Source: Streptomyces sp. NBC_01381 (GTDB lineage Bacteria > Actinomycetota > Actinomycetes > Streptomycetales > Streptomycetaceae). From it: a DNA stretch of 64,000 bases. Where the stretch lies: positions 496,001 to 560,000 of the forward strand of contig NZ_JAPEPI010000003.1 of NCBI RefSeq assembly GCF_026340305.1, in the 5' to 3' direction. Shown piece by piece: positions 32,997-42,323 of the stretch; within the stretch, counting starts at the first letter, position 1; each line of letters opens with the position of its first letter. The notes beneath the pieces were generated by a model. That model saw only the letters and a program-made list of their open reading frames with translations. It was not told the DNA's origin and ran no database searches. Both the position numbers and the translations under genes were made by a program.

Positions 32997-33887
32997 ATGG
33001 TTCGCCCGTTCCGTTTCGGCGTCAACATGGTCACGCCCGCCACCGGCGACGAGTGGCGCAAGAAGTGCCGCAAGGCGGAGCAACTCGGTTACGACGTCAT
33101 CCTGGTCCCCGACCACCTGGGCGCGCCCGCCCCGTTCCCCTCGGTCGTCGCCGCGGCGGAGGCCACCGAGCGGCCGCGCGTCGGCACGTTCGTCCTGAAC
33201 GCGGGTTTCTGGAACCCGGCGCTGCTCGCCCGTGAGGTGGCGACCACTGACGCGCTCACCGGCGGCCGCCTCGAACTGGGCCTCGGCACCGGCTATGTAC
33301 AGGCGGAACACGACATCGCAGGTCTTCCCTATGGCTCGCCGGGTGAGCGGGTGTCCCATCTGCGGCGTACCGTCGAGGAGTTGGACCGGCTCTTCGCCTC
33401 CGACGAGCATCAGCCGCAGCCCGTGCAGCGGCCCCGCCCGCCGGTGGTGATCGGCGGCAACGGCGACCGCATGCTGAAGCTGACCGCGCAGCACGCCGAC
33501 ATAGCCGCGTTCACCGGGGCGCGGCCGGTGCCCGGTGACACCGCGGGCAAGATGAGTCACCTCACAGCCGACGAACTTCAGGAGCGGGTCGCCGTCTATC
33601 GGCGGTTCGCGGCGGGGCGTGCCGAGCCCGCCGAGCTGAACTTCCTCGCGCAGATGGTCGCGGTGACCCCTGACCCGCGCGCGGCGGTCAGGCCCCTCCT
33701 GGAACACGTCCCGCACCTCACCGAGGACGAGGCGCTCGACCTGCCGCACCTCCTGGTCGGTTCCGTGCGGGACATCGCCGATCAGGTGCGTGCGCAGCGG
33801 GAGCGTTTCGGCTTCTCGTATCTGACGATTCTCGAGCCGTACTTCGAGGCGTTCGGCCCGGTCATCGAGGAGCTGCGCGGTGAGTGA
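32997..33887 (+). CDS. LLM-class F420-dependent oxidoreductase
   Basis: A luciferase-like TIM barrel is indicated by FRFGVNMVTPATGDEWRKKC, LEQLGYDVILVPDH-like, TDALTGGRLELGLGTG and PVVIGGNGDRMLKL. This subgroup is the TIGR03621-type F420-dependent family, common in actinomycetes. AAGGGGAG precedes the ATG. The substrate is unknown; the neighbours give no pathway. Confidence 0.88.
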   Translation: MVRPFRFGVNMVTPATGDEWRKKCRKAEQLGYDVILVPDHLGAPAPFPSVVAAAEATERPRVGTFVLNAGFWNPALLAREVATTDALTGGRLELGLGTGYVQAEHDIAGLPYGSPGERVSHLRRTVEELDRLFASDEHQPQPVQRPRPPVVIGGNGDRMLKLTAQHADIAAFTGARPVPGDTAGKMSHLTADELQERVAVYRRFAAGRAEPAELNFLAQMVAVTPDPRAAVRPLLEHVPHLTEDEALDLPHLLVGSVRDIADQVRAQRERFGFSYLTILEPYFEAFGPVIEELRGE

Positions 33888-33918
33888 GGAGACGGGCCGT
33901 GCATGAGGTGTTGGGCCG

Positions 33919-35100
33919 TCAGCCGCGCTCCTCGTAGCGCTGCCACGTGCGGCCGCCGTCGCGAGAACTCCACAGGCCTTCGCCGTCCACCAGGTCGTAC
34001 GTCGCCGTCGTCGCGTCCACGATGCCGTACAGGGTCGTGCCGTGGACGGTGAGCGAGGTGAAGGTCTTCGGCGTCTTGAGCACGTGGAAGGTTCGGTTGG
34101 TGGGGTCGTCGGCGATCCACTGCCGGCCATCTTCCTCGCCGACGAGCAGCCGCCCGTCCGACAGCGCCTCCAGGACCAGGAACTCCGGGCCACGCTTCAG
34201 GTCCTGCCACGGAATGCCGCCGCCGGTGAGCGTGCGCCACTGCCCGCCGCCGTCCGTCGTCACCAGGAGGCCGCGCACGCTTTCCTCCTGCAGGAGGGCC
34301 ACCGCCGCCGTGCCGCCACGCGCGGTGAGTTTGCCGCCCTGGTACCGCTTCGGGACGGGGGTGGAGCGGAGGGTGCGGCCGGCGCGCTGCCGGACGATGC
34401 TGTCGCCCTCCGCGGCCAGGGGCTGGTTCAGGGTCCAGGCCGTGCCCCGCTCGTCGACGGCGATGTGGCGGGCGTCGTCGGAGACCGCGGCCGGGGGCGC
34501 CACGGTGCGGGTGGCCGGCCGGTAGACGAGGGTCGGCTCCAGCTCGGCGAGCAGGATGTCGCCGGGACGGGTGCCCAGCGGGGTCTCCTTGGTGGTGACC
34601 TTGTGCCGTTTGCCGTGTACGTCGATGCCGTACGCCCCATCGGCGCCCTCCCCCGGCGGGACGCTCACGAAGCCCCCGCGCACGCCCTTGAACCGGGCCC
34701 GCACCGCCTCCGCGTCCGTGTGCTCCGCATGCTCGGCGACCGTCCTGCCGTCGGGAGCGACGACGCGCCAGGCGGAGGCGGCGGGCCCCTCGTCGTCCTC
34801 GACGTTCCCGGCCTCGTACGTCAGGAGCAGCGAGCCGTCGTCCGCGCGGGCCACGCCTGCGGGCGCGCCGGCCGCCTCGATGACGTCGGCGGGGCGCGGG
34901 TGGGGGTCTTCGATGACGCGCTTGTACCGCTCCTCGCGATCCCCGGTGCTCCAGGTCGCGGAGTCCCCCTTGGCGGAGCCCCCGCCTCTGGAGACCCCGT
35001 CTCCGGAGTCACCCTGACCGCAGGCCGTCAGGGCCAGCGCCGCGCTCGTCGCGGCCACCAGTCCGAAGGTTCGCCTCACACGTTTCGTCAGCCACACCAT
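33919..35100 (-). CDS. lipoprotein with sialidase/propeller-like repeats
   Basis: The signal peptide VRRTFGLVAATSAALALTACG ends in a lipobox LTAC. The mature part has repeated strand blocks with a clear Asp-box near each end: TTDGGGQWRTLTGG and SRDGGRTWQRY, so it is a small beta-propeller held on the outer membrane face. The ATG at 35100 is used since the upstream extension is unlike a signal peptide. Function is unknown; binding or sensing is likely. Confidence 0.82.
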   Translation of the reverse strand: MVWLTKRVRRTFGLVAATSAALALTACGQGDSGDGVSRGGGSAKGDSATWSTGDREERYKRVIEDPHPRPADVIEAAGAPAGVARADDGSLLLTYEAGNVEDDEGPAASAWRVVAPDGRTVAEHAEHTDAEAVRARFKGVRGGFVSVPPGEGADGAYGIDVHGKRHKVTTKETPLGTRPGDILLAELEPTLVYRPATRTVAPPAAVSDDARHIAVDERGTAWTLNQPLAAEGDSIVRQRAGRTLRSTPVPKRYQGGKLTARGGTAAVALLQEESVRGLLVTTDGGGQWRTLTGGGIPWQDLKRGPEFLVLEALSDGRLLVGEEDGRQWIADDPTNRTFHVLKTPKTFTSLTVHGTTLYGIVDATTATYDLVDGEGLWSSRDGGRTWQRYEERG

Positions 35101-35326
35101 GCGCAGATCTTCACACACGGGCGGCGGGCGGCCGGATCGGCGTACCTGTCTAGACGCGGGACGGCATTCACCTTTCAACCTGTGTGAGTGGCGCCGCCCC
35201 GGGAAGCCGAGCGGGGAGCCGGTGACACCGAACCGCCCCGGTACTCAGCCGACGACGATGCCACCGGTCCTGCACTCCCACGGGGGCAGGCACACTCCCG
35301 CATTGCCGCCCCCATGGTTGAGGCGG

Positions 35327-35361
35327 GTCGGCCGTGACCGAGGGGAGCCGTCACGGCCGAC
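35327..35361. terminator. strong 12-bp stem hairpin
   Basis: GTCGGCCGTGAC (35327-35338) pairs perfectly with GTCACGGCCGAC (35350-35361) around an 11-base loop. No T-run follows on either strand, but GC-rich stems alone can end transcripts in Streptomyces. It lies 250 bp downstream of the flavoprotein gene and upstream of the lipoprotein gene. Confidence 0.5.
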
Positions 35362-35414
35362 TACCGCGTACGCCTCCCACCGGGCGGGTCTTTGCCATCG
35401 CGTGGTCGGCAACC

Positions 35415-35497
35415 CTGTGGGCGCCGACGCATTCCCGCGGCGCCTGCGCCCACAGTCGAGGCGAACCGGCCGCGGAGGGGAGCACGGCGCGGCCGGT
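35415..35497. repeat. two further long hairpins in the same gap
   Basis: CTGTGGGCGC (35415-35424) pairs with GCGCCCACAG (35446-35455), and ACCGGCCGCG (35465-35474) pairs with CGCGGCCGGT (35488-35497), all perfect. Together with the stem at 35327-35361 they make three hairpins in 170 bp. The 513-bp gap 35101-35613 contains no credible gene. Confidence 0.6.
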
Positions 35498-35613
35498 GCG
35501 GCCTCCCTCCAGGGTCCTCCCGAACGGTGGCCGAAGCGGAGTCCGTCGAGCGCATTTCCTCTACGTCGAGAGCGTCGCGCGTTCGTCCGGTGATGCGGCT
35601 GCGGCGGGGTCGG

Positions 35614-36990
35614 TCAGCAGCCGCCCGATGTGGCGGCCGGGGCGCCAGTGCCGATCTGCAGGGTGGACGGTGCCGCGCAGCAGCCGCCTCCTTCGGAAGG
35701 TGTGGCTTCCGGTTCGTCGAAGAGGCCGGCGCCGCCGCAGACCCCGGTCTCCGGCAGGGTCAACTCCACGCGCTCGGCGGCCTCTTGGTCTCCGGCGAGG
35801 GATGCGGCGATGGAGCGGACCTGCTCGTAGCCGGTCATGGCGAGGAAGGTCGGGGCGCGGCCGTAGGACTTCATGCCGACCAGGTAGACATCCTGCTCCG
35901 GGTGGGAGAGCTCGCCCACGCCGTGCGGGTAGACGGTGCCGCAGGAGTGGACGTTGGGGTCGATGAGCGGGGCCAGTTCGACCGGGGCCTGCAGGCGCTC
36001 GTCGAGGCCGAGGCGCAGCTCGTTCAGGAAGGACAGGTCGGGGCGGAAGCCGGTCAGGACGATGACCTCGTCGACCGGGTCGAGACGGCGCCCGTCCTCG
36101 GCCACGAGCACAAGGCGATCGCCGCTCCGCTCGACGGCATCGGTGCGGAATCCGGTGACGGCATCGGCGTGCCCTTCGTCGACCGCGGCCTTGGCCGCGA
36201 GGCCCAGGGCGCCGCGGGCGGGCAGTTGGTCCGCCTCGCCGCCGCCGAAGGTCGAGCCGCTGATGCCGCGCCGCAGGATCCACGTGGCGTGGGTGCCCGG
36301 GGCTTCCTTGGTGAGGTCGGCCAGGTAGGCGAGCGCGGTGAACGCGGAGGCGCCGGAGCCGATGACGGCGGTGCGCCTGCCCGCGTAACGGGCGCGTACG
36401 GACGGGTCGTTGAGGTCGGGCACGCGGTACGAGATGCGCGCGGCCGCGGCGCGCTCGCCGAGGGCGGGCAGGCCGTCGCCGCCGATCGGGCCGGGCGTCG
36501 ACCAGGTGCCGGAGGCGTCGACGACGGCGCGGGCGACGATCCGCTGCTCACTGCCGTCGGCGTTCTGGACGTGCACGGTGAAGGGCTGCCGGTCGCGGTC
36601 GGCGTCGACGACGCGGTCGCGGCCCTGGCGGGACACGCCGGTCACCGTCGCACCGAAGCGCACCCGGTCACCCAGGACGTCGGCCAGCGGCCGCAGGTAC
36701 CTCTCCGCCCAGTCGCCGCCGGTGGGATAGGTGGCACCGTCCGGCCGCACCCAGCCCGTGGGGGCCAGGAGCTTCTCGGCCGCGGGGTCGACGACCTCGG
36801 CCCAGGTGGAGAAGAGGCGTACGTGCGACCACTCGCGCACGGCGCTGCCGGCTTCCCGTCCCGCCTCCAGGACCAGCGGCTCGATGCCCCGCCCGACGAG
36901 GTGCGCGGCGGCGGCCAGGCCGATGGGGCCTGCCCCGATCACCACGGTGGGCAGGGTGGTGGCGGGCTCGTGGTTGATCGGCGCAGTCAC
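35614..36990 (-). CDS. ArsO-like FAD/NAD(P)-dependent monooxygenase
   Basis: Two Rossmann folds are seen: FAD-binding VVIGAGPIGLAAAAHL near residue 16 and NADPH-binding TAVIGSGASAFTALAYL near residue 190. Later RPDLSFLNEL and VYLVGMKSYGRAPTFLAMTGYEQ are ArsO-type blocks. The C-terminus is cysteine-rich (GVCGGAG, GGGCCAA, final GGC). GTG 36990 has GGGGAG five bases upstream; ATG 37017 is possible but overlaps a palindrome. Divergence from an ArsR gene supports a role with arsenic or another thiophilic toxin. No arsenic pump or reductase is nearby. Confidence 0.75.
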   Translation of the reverse strand: MTAPINHEPATTLPTVVIGAGPIGLAAAAHLVGRGIEPLVLEAGREAGSAVREWSHVRLFSTWAEVVDPAAEKLLAPTGWVRPDGATYPTGGDWAERYLRPLADVLGDRVRFGATVTGVSRQGRDRVVDADRDRQPFTVHVQNADGSEQRIVARAVVDASGTWSTPGPIGGDGLPALGERAAAARISYRVPDLNDPSVRARYAGRRTAVIGSGASAFTALAYLADLTKEAPGTHATWILRRGISGSTFGGGEADQLPARGALGLAAKAAVDEGHADAVTGFRTDAVERSGDRLVLVAEDGRRLDPVDEVIVLTGFRPDLSFLNELRLGLDERLQAPVELAPLIDPNVHSCGTVYPHGVGELSHPEQDVYLVGMKSYGRAPTFLAMTGYEQVRSIAASLAGDQEAAERVELTLPETGVCGGAGLFDEPEATPSEGGGCCAAPSTLQIGTGAPAATSGGC

Positions 36991-37012
36991 GGTGACTCCC
37001 CAGTCTTGTTTC

Positions 37013-37141
37013 GACATCCATCGATGTCTTCCATGGAAGCCAGCATCGCACCTGTATTGATGTGCGTCAACATAGACACCTATCAAAGCAAGGGTGCCGC
37101 CGATCCACGCATCCTTTGATTCGACGTATGTCAACATAGAC
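37013..37141. promoter_or_regulatory. ArsR-type operator region between arsO-like and arsR genes
   Basis: Three elements are visible: GACATC-CATC-GATGTC (37013-37028), TTGA-N6-TCAA (37057-37070), and GTCAACATAGAC repeated at 37066-37077 and 37130-37141, the second copy ending just before the arsR ATG. AT-rich dyads of this type are typical ArsR/SmtB sites. The arsR mRNA is probably leaderless or nearly so, since no ribosome site is evident. Confidence 0.6.
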
Positions 37142-37143
37142 GT

Positions 37144-37521
37144 ATGTCGAACACGAAGGCCCTGCCGCTCCTCGAGCCGGACGTCGAGCCCTGCTGCCCG
37201 CCGCTGACCGAGCGCCCCCTCACCGCCGACGAGGCGGTGCGGACGGCCGCGATGTTCAAGGCGCTCGGCGACCCGGTCAGGCTTCGACTGTTCTCGCTGG
37301 TCGCGTCGCACGAGGGCGGCGAGGCATGCGTGTGCGACATCTCCGACGTCGGCGTCTCCCAGCCGACCGTCTCCCACCACCTCAAGAAGCTCCGCGAGGC
37401 GGGCCTGCTGACCTCCGAGCGGCGCGGCACCTGGGTCTACTACCGGGTCGAGCCGTCGGTGCTCGCCGCCATGGGGCAAATGCTGCGGCTGCCTACTTGG
37501 CGGCGAACCCGTACATCATGA
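37144..37521 (+). CDS. arsR: ArsR-family metalloregulator
   Basis: The winged helix spans about residues 35-110: AAMFKALGDPVRLRLFSLVA, the metal-binding EACVCDISD, and the recognition helix SQPTVSHHLKKLREAGL. A further Cys pair (EPCCPPL) lies near the N-terminus and could complete a trithiolate arsenite site. It is divergent from the ArsO-like gene and probably represses it until arsenite or a similar metalloid is bound. The last 29 bases overlap the convergent propeller gene. Confidence 0.88.
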   Translation: MSNTKALPLLEPDVEPCCPPLTERPLTADEAVRTAAMFKALGDPVRLRLFSLVASHEGGEACVCDISDVGVSQPTVSHHLKKLREAGLLTSERRGTWVYYRVEPSVLAAMGQMLRLPTWRRTRTS

Positions 37522-39079
37522 CCGTCTCCTGCGCCTTCGAGCTGGGCCGGGCGAGCAGGTCGGAGCTGATGTACAGCTTGTTGTGGGTGAAGACCAGTTC
37601 GTGCTGCATGGGCAACAGCGTGCTGGGCCGGGTGCGGGCGTCAAGGAGGACTTTCTCCCCCTTCAGTGTCCTGCCGTCGACGGAGACCACCTTCGCGAAC
37701 GGGGCGGACTTGTAGACGAGGACGTTTCCGCCGTCCATCCGGATCGGGAAGACGGGACTTGCGTCGCCCGCCGGCAGCATCTGCCCCGTCGTCTTCCCTG
37801 TGGCCAGGGAGAAGGCCACGATCTCGTTCGTGGAGGAGAACTTCTTCGCCCCGTCGCGCTGCTTGGTGGGGACGTACAGCCTGTCGTTGCCCGCGACGAT
37901 GCCCCGGCAGTCCTGGATGACGGACGTCTTGCCGCACGCATGCAGGTATTTCTCGGCCGGCAGCGAGATTCTCGCCCGCAGCTTGCCGCGCTCATCGAGG
38001 GAGAAGGCGCTCGTCGCGCCCGACGGACCGATCTCACCGGAGTCGAGGGCCACGACCACCGGCTTGCTGGAGACCACGCTGGGAGTCTGCACACCGGCGG
38101 GCAGCTTGTGGGTCCACTGCGCCTTGCCGGTGGCCGGGTCGAGGACCTGGACCCGGTACCGCTCCGCACCGAAGTCGCCGCAGGAGCGCACCGCCACCAG
38201 CTGCTCGCCGCCGCTGTAGCCGACGTCGCGGCACTTCTCCCCCTGCTTCGGCTCCCACAGGACCTTGCCGGTGCGCAGGTCGAACGCCGCACCGCCGTAC
38301 AGGCCGCCGACGGCCACCGTGTCGCCGCTGATGGTGACTTGATTGAACGGTGTCTTCTCCTTCTGGTAGCCGATGGTGATCGACTCCGTCCAGAGTTCCT
38401 CGCCGGTGTCGACGTCGAACGCGGTCACCTCGGTGCACGGGCCGCGGGCGCCACGGTCGTCCTTCACGGTGGCCCCCGTGACCACCGCGGCGATGCCGTC
38501 CTTGCCGACGTCCGGGGAACCCGCGCACGACTCACCGGGCTTGGGCAGGTCCCACAGCCGCTTCCCCGATGTGGCCTCGACACCGACGATCTTGCTGACC
38601 GAGGCCTTGGCGTACACCTTGTCGGTGAGCCAGGAACCCTTGGAGTTCCAGGTGCTCTCGCCCTTGGGCAGCTCGGGCTGCAGGGCCTTGGTGCTGAAAA
38701 AAGCCTTGGCGTCCGCCGGGACCTTCTCCTTGGGCTTGATGTACCTGGCCTTCTCGCGGTCGCCGCCCGGCTTGGCCGAGGTCTTGTCCTTCGACCCGCC
38801 GCCGGACGACACGGCGTACCAGACGCCGCCGCCGACGATCAGGGTGATCGCGGTGACGACCGCGACGACTATCGCGGTGCGGCGCCCGGCCCCTCTGCCG
38901 CCGCCCGGTGGCCCCATGGGCGCCGTGGGCACCGTCGGCACGACGGGCACGGACGGCTGATGGGGCGGAGGCGGACCGAAGCCGCCGGGCGGCGGGCCGA
39001 AGCCGGAGGCCTGGTCCGGCGGGGGCGGGCCGAAGGACCCCTGGGGGGACTGCTCGGGCGGCGGGAAGGGCTGCGTCAT
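37493..39079 (-). CDS. membrane-anchored PQQ-like beta-propeller protein (1)
   Basis: A Pro/Gly-rich cytoplasmic N-terminus (1-65) leads to a single membrane segment (RTAIVVAVVTAITLIVGGG) and an extracellular eight-bladed PQQ-type propeller with repeats such as ATSGKRLWDLP, DVDTGEELWTE, DLRTGKVLWEP and DPATGKAQWTH. Such proteins are widespread in Streptomyces and their ligands are unknown. A paralogue follows upstream with 90 bp between, probably in one operon. Confidence 0.88.
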   Translation of the reverse strand: MTQPFPPPEQSPQGSFGPPPPDQASGFGPPPGGFGPPPPHQPSVPVVPTVPTAPMGPPGGGRGAGRRTAIVVAVVTAITLIVGGGVWYAVSSGGGSKDKTSAKPGGDREKARYIKPKEKVPADAKAFFSTKALQPELPKGESTWNSKGSWLTDKVYAKASVSKIVGVEATSGKRLWDLPKPGESCAGSPDVGKDGIAAVVTGATVKDDRGARGPCTEVTAFDVDTGEELWTESITIGYQKEKTPFNQVTISGDTVAVGGLYGGAAFDLRTGKVLWEPKQGEKCRDVGYSGGEQLVAVRSCGDFGAERYRVQVLDPATGKAQWTHKLPAGVQTPSVVSSKPVVVALDSGEIGPSGATSAFSLDERGKLRARISLPAEKYLHACGKTSVIQDCRGIVAGNDRLYVPTKQRDGAKKFSSTNEIVAFSLATGKTTGQMLPAGDASPVFPIRMDGGNVLVYKSAPFAKVVSVDGRTLKGEKVLLDARTRPSTLLPMQHELVFTHNKLYISSDLLARPSSKAQETVMMYGFAAK

Positions 39080-39170
39080 CGTGACTCCAACTACTGGTGC
39101 GGGTAGGGCTGTTCACTGCGCTGCCGGGGTGTCACCGGCGGGGCCGCCGGAAGCGCCCCCAGCGCCGGCA

Positions 39171-40730
39171 TCACCGGCCGAAGGAGAGCATCCGGCCGTT
39201 CCCCTCTTCGCCCTCGGCGCCATTGCTCTTGCCGCTCAGGCTCGTCGGCGTCACGAAGAACCGTCCGTCGGCGTACAGCGTGTAGCCCGCGAACATGCCG
39301 ACCTCGATGCGCCGGGCCGCCGAGGTGTGCCTGAGCAGCACGTCCGGCTTCCCTCCGCGGGGGCCGAACCGCACCGTCTGCCCGTTGCCCTTTTCGCTCT
39401 GCGGCCGCGCGTACACGATCACCCCCGGCCGGTCCTTGCCGCCCACCGCCACCGGTGTGACCTGCCGCTTGTCCTCGCCCGACCCGGCCCACTTCTCCTT
39501 CCCGGAGTCGAGGTCGAAGGCGACGACCTTGTTGGGCCCCAGGATGTCGCCCTGCGGGGGCTCGCTCGCGAGATAGAGCGTGTCCTTGCCGACGGCGCCT
39601 CCCGGGCAGTTCTGTACGCCCTCGCCGGAGTCCCCCGCCATGGCGCACATCTCGAACTCGTGCGGGCCGCGGTCGAGCGTGACCCAGGACCGCTGCTTCC
39701 CCTTGTCATCGACGGCGACGACGGCCCACTTCTCCGACTCCTCGCGGTTGCGGACCGCGACGACGACGGGATCGGTGGAGTAGACCTTCTCGACGCTCCA
39801 GCCCTTCTTGCTGCGGTAGCGCCACTTGACGTCGCCAGTGCGGGGGTCGAGCTTAGTGAGCCGGCTGTGCGAGACGTCGTTCCCGCTGATGCAGCTCTCG
39901 ACCTGGAGCAGCTTGCCGCCGCCCGCGACGCCGTACAGATAGCAGTTCCCTTCGCGCTCCTTCTCGGTCGTGAACAGCCGCTTGCCGTCCCGGATCCGAT
40001 AGGCGTGCGCGATCATGTCCTGGTCGACCAGGGCGGTGTCGCCCGTGATCGCGACGTGCGTCGTCCTGGTGCTGTCAAGGGACCCCTTCTGCACCAGCTC
40101 CTTGTGCCAGCCCTTCGCACCGTTCTTCAGATCGATCACCTGAAGCTGATCGCACTTGGCCTTCTGGTCGGATTTCGACTTCGTGTACGCGACCACGACC
40201 TTGCCGTCCGGCGTGGGGTTCACCGGGGTGTCGCACACCTCGCCGGGCAGCGGCACCGACCATTCCTTCGTACCGTCGGCCGCCTTGTAGCCGGTGACTT
40301 GGTCGTGCTCGGCCTGTGCCACGATCCCGGGCACGTGCCACACGTCGAAGAGCTGTGCGCCCTTGCCCGGCAGCTTGATCTCGTTCATGGCGAGCCAGGC
40401 CTTCGCCTCACCCGGCTTGCGCCCCGCATTGACATCGATGACGGCGGCGGGCCCGTCGTCCTTGTCGTCGGCGTCCTGCTCCGGGCCCGCCGACTCCTCT
40501 GCCCCGTCCGGCGATTGCCGTGTCTGCGCGGCCACGGGCTCGCGGGAACCTCCCCCGCCGCCGTCCCCACGCATGACGGCGAAGACGCCCCCGCCTACGA
40601 GCACCAGAGCGAGCGCGCCGACGCCGAGGACGACACGGCGCCTGCGCTTGCCGCCGGCGGAAGGCACCGGCTGGGCATAGGGGTTGCCGGGCAGCGGCTG
40701 GTGCACCGGCCCGGACTCACTGTTGACCAT
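39171..40730 (-). CDS. membrane-anchored PQQ-like beta-propeller protein (2)
   Basis: Same plan as its neighbour: short proline-rich start, basic KRRRR, one membrane helix (VVLGVGALALVLVGGGVFAV), then a propeller of about 440 residues with AADGTKEWSVPL, DPRTGDVKWRY and DLDSGKEKWAG. The two proteins are clearly related but diverged, so the duplication is old. It is the first gene of the pair; a palindrome at 40782-40795 lies in its promoter. Confidence 0.88.
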   Translation of the reverse strand: MVNSESGPVHQPLPGNPYAQPVPSAGGKRRRRVVLGVGALALVLVGGGVFAVMRGDGGGGGSREPVAAQTRQSPDGAEESAGPEQDADDKDDGPAAVIDVNAGRKPGEAKAWLAMNEIKLPGKGAQLFDVWHVPGIVAQAEHDQVTGYKAADGTKEWSVPLPGEVCDTPVNPTPDGKVVVAYTKSKSDQKAKCDQLQVIDLKNGAKGWHKELVQKGSLDSTRTTHVAITGDTALVDQDMIAHAYRIRDGKRLFTTEKEREGNCYLYGVAGGGKLLQVESCISGNDVSHSRLTKLDPRTGDVKWRYRSKKGWSVEKVYSTDPVVVAVRNREESEKWAVVAVDDKGKQRSWVTLDRGPHEFEMCAMAGDSGEGVQNCPGGAVGKDTLYLASEPPQGDILGPNKVVAFDLDSGKEKWAGSGEDKRQVTPVAVGGKDRPGVIVYARPQSEKGNGQTVRFGPRGGKPDVLLRHTSAARRIEVGMFAGYTLYADGRFFVTPTSLSGKSNGAEGEEGNGRMLSFGR

Positions 40731-40781
40731 GGAAGAGAGTCTGTACCAGCCACGACACTATCTAGAGCCACTTTCTAGAAA

Positions 40782-40795
40782 AACTTTCTAAAGTT
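40782..40795. promoter_or_regulatory. AT-rich palindrome in a divergent promoter
   Basis: AACTTT-CT-AAAGTT is a perfect palindrome, preceded by CTTTCTAGAAA and CTAGAGCCACTTTCTAG, so ACTTTCTA occurs twice at a 15-bp step. The AT-richness stands out in this genome. It lies 52 bp upstream of the propeller gene start and 83 bp upstream of the rightward gene. Confidence 0.55.
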
Positions 40796-40877
40796 CGGTT
40801 CTGAGCCACCCCGCCCGACCGCCCCGGGGCGGGATAACCAGTTGGGAACTGATCACGGCGATGACAGGCTGAAGCGC

Positions 40878-42254
40878 ATGCCGCCGCCGACAGCCGAACA
40901 ACACCTCCTGCGTGAACTGCACGCCTCGCTCACGCTGCGCAAGCGCCCGGAGGACGTGGCGCGGCTCATCCAGGATTTGTACGCCGCCCAGGGCACCGAC
41001 CTCGACACGGCGACCGAGGCGGCGCTCGCCAAGGCCGCCGAGCACTCGCTGCGCAACATCTGGCACGGCTACACCTCGATGCGCGAGGAATTCGCCCGCC
41101 CGGTCGGCGCCCAGCGCCAACTCGCCCGCGCGGCAACCCTCTTCAAGGACCTGCCGGACTTCCCGGAGGGCGCGGGGGACGATCCGGCCCGGATCGAGGC
41201 GGTGATCCGGCGGGCGGGCGAGGACATCGGCCGCGCGTACGGGCAGAACGACTTCGGCATGGACCGCCTAGACCGCGCCGAGCGCACCGCGGCCGGTCTC
41301 GGCGAGATCTCCAAGCGCCAGTACAACAAGCGCTTCCGGCTGCTGCGCCGGATGGAGGCGAAACTGGCGCGGCTCATCCACGAGCAGCGCCGCCGCGAAC
41401 TGACCATGACGGGCAAGGGCGCCCTCGCCCACGCCCTGCCGTACGAACTCTTCGCCGCGGACCCCGACTCGGCGGCCTTCATCGCGTACGTCACGGCGCG
41501 GGGCTACATGCGCAGCGTCTTCACCAACGGCCGGCAGCGACAGGTCTACGACGAGGTGGCCGAGGCCCTGTTCGGGCGGCTGCGGGCGCGGCCCGAGCGG
41601 ACCTGCTGGTTCGCCGTCGCCCATGTGCACCCGCGGGCCGAGGTGTTGGCGGCGGTGTCCGACGAGGACCTCACTCGACTCCTTGTGCGCTGGAACGGCT
41701 TCCTGCGCCAGGTGGCCGACCTCCTTGAGGACGCCTGGAACCGGCACCCCCTGGAGCGCGCCACGATGGTCGTGCGCCCCGGCGACGACTCGTCGACGTG
41801 GAACCAGGCCGCGCAGGCGTGGAACACGGCCCGGGCGCATTGGTTCGCACTGCTCCACGAGCTGGGCGAGGCGGCGATCCTGGACGAGGTCTGCCCCGGC
41901 AAGGTGCCCCGGCTGATGGCGGCCGACGTGGCGTACTGGCACCGGATGAGCGGCGGCGGACTGCACCCGGACACCTACGTCTGGGCGGACCTTCCCCTCC
42001 CATGGGAGGTGCTCCGGGGCGAGGAGGACTGCCCACGCTCGCTGGTCGAGGCGGTCTGCGCCCGGCATCGGGTGGACCCGGTGGCCGGCGCCTGGACCGC
42101 GCCCCGGCCCACGGCCGAGCCGGTCGCCTTCCGCCGGACACCCGAGCTCGTACACGGAGTCCCCGTAGCCGACCCCCTGATGGCCGGTGCCCTCCGCTCG
42201 GCGGGAATCTTCTCCGGCAAGGGCAAACGCGCCGCGGCCCAAGAGTGGCTCTGA
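40878..42254 (+). CDS. large hypothetical protein (458 aa)
   Basis: I do not recognise a domain. MPPPTAEQHLLRELHASLTL opens a mainly helical, Arg/Ala-rich protein with no membrane or signal sequence. Noticeable blocks are KRQYNKRFRLLRRMEAKLARL near residue 150 and a Trp-rich part (WNQAAQAWNTARAHWFALLHELGEAAIL) near 310. Codon usage is strongly coding. It is monocistronic between the propeller operon and a tRNA-like element. It may be a Streptomyces-specific cytoplasmic protein. Confidence 0.7.
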   Translation: MPPPTAEQHLLRELHASLTLRKRPEDVARLIQDLYAAQGTDLDTATEAALAKAAEHSLRNIWHGYTSMREEFARPVGAQRQLARAATLFKDLPDFPEGAGDDPARIEAVIRRAGEDIGRAYGQNDFGMDRLDRAERTAAGLGEISKRQYNKRFRLLRRMEAKLARLIHEQRRRELTMTGKGALAHALPYELFAADPDSAAFIAYVTARGYMRSVFTNGRQRQVYDEVAEALFGRLRARPERTCWFAVAHVHPRAEVLAAVSDEDLTRLLVRWNGFLRQVADLLEDAWNRHPLERATMVVRPGDDSSTWNQAAQAWNTARAHWFALLHELGEAAILDEVCPGKVPRLMAADVAYWHRMSGGGLHPDTYVWADLPLPWEVLRGEEDCPRSLVEAVCARHRVDPVAGAWTAPRPTAEPVAFRRTPELVHGVPVADPLMAGALRSAGIFSGKGKRAAAQEWL

Positions 42255-42323
42255 CCCACACCAACCCCCGCCCCACGGAAATCAGTTGCCCCGCGCGACA
42301 CCTCCGGCAATGATCGCCACAGC

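Noticed and set aside
35101..35613. Possible cobalamin or other riboswitch in the long gap
   Set aside because: Hairpins are present but none of the conserved riboswitch boxes I know could be matched in order.
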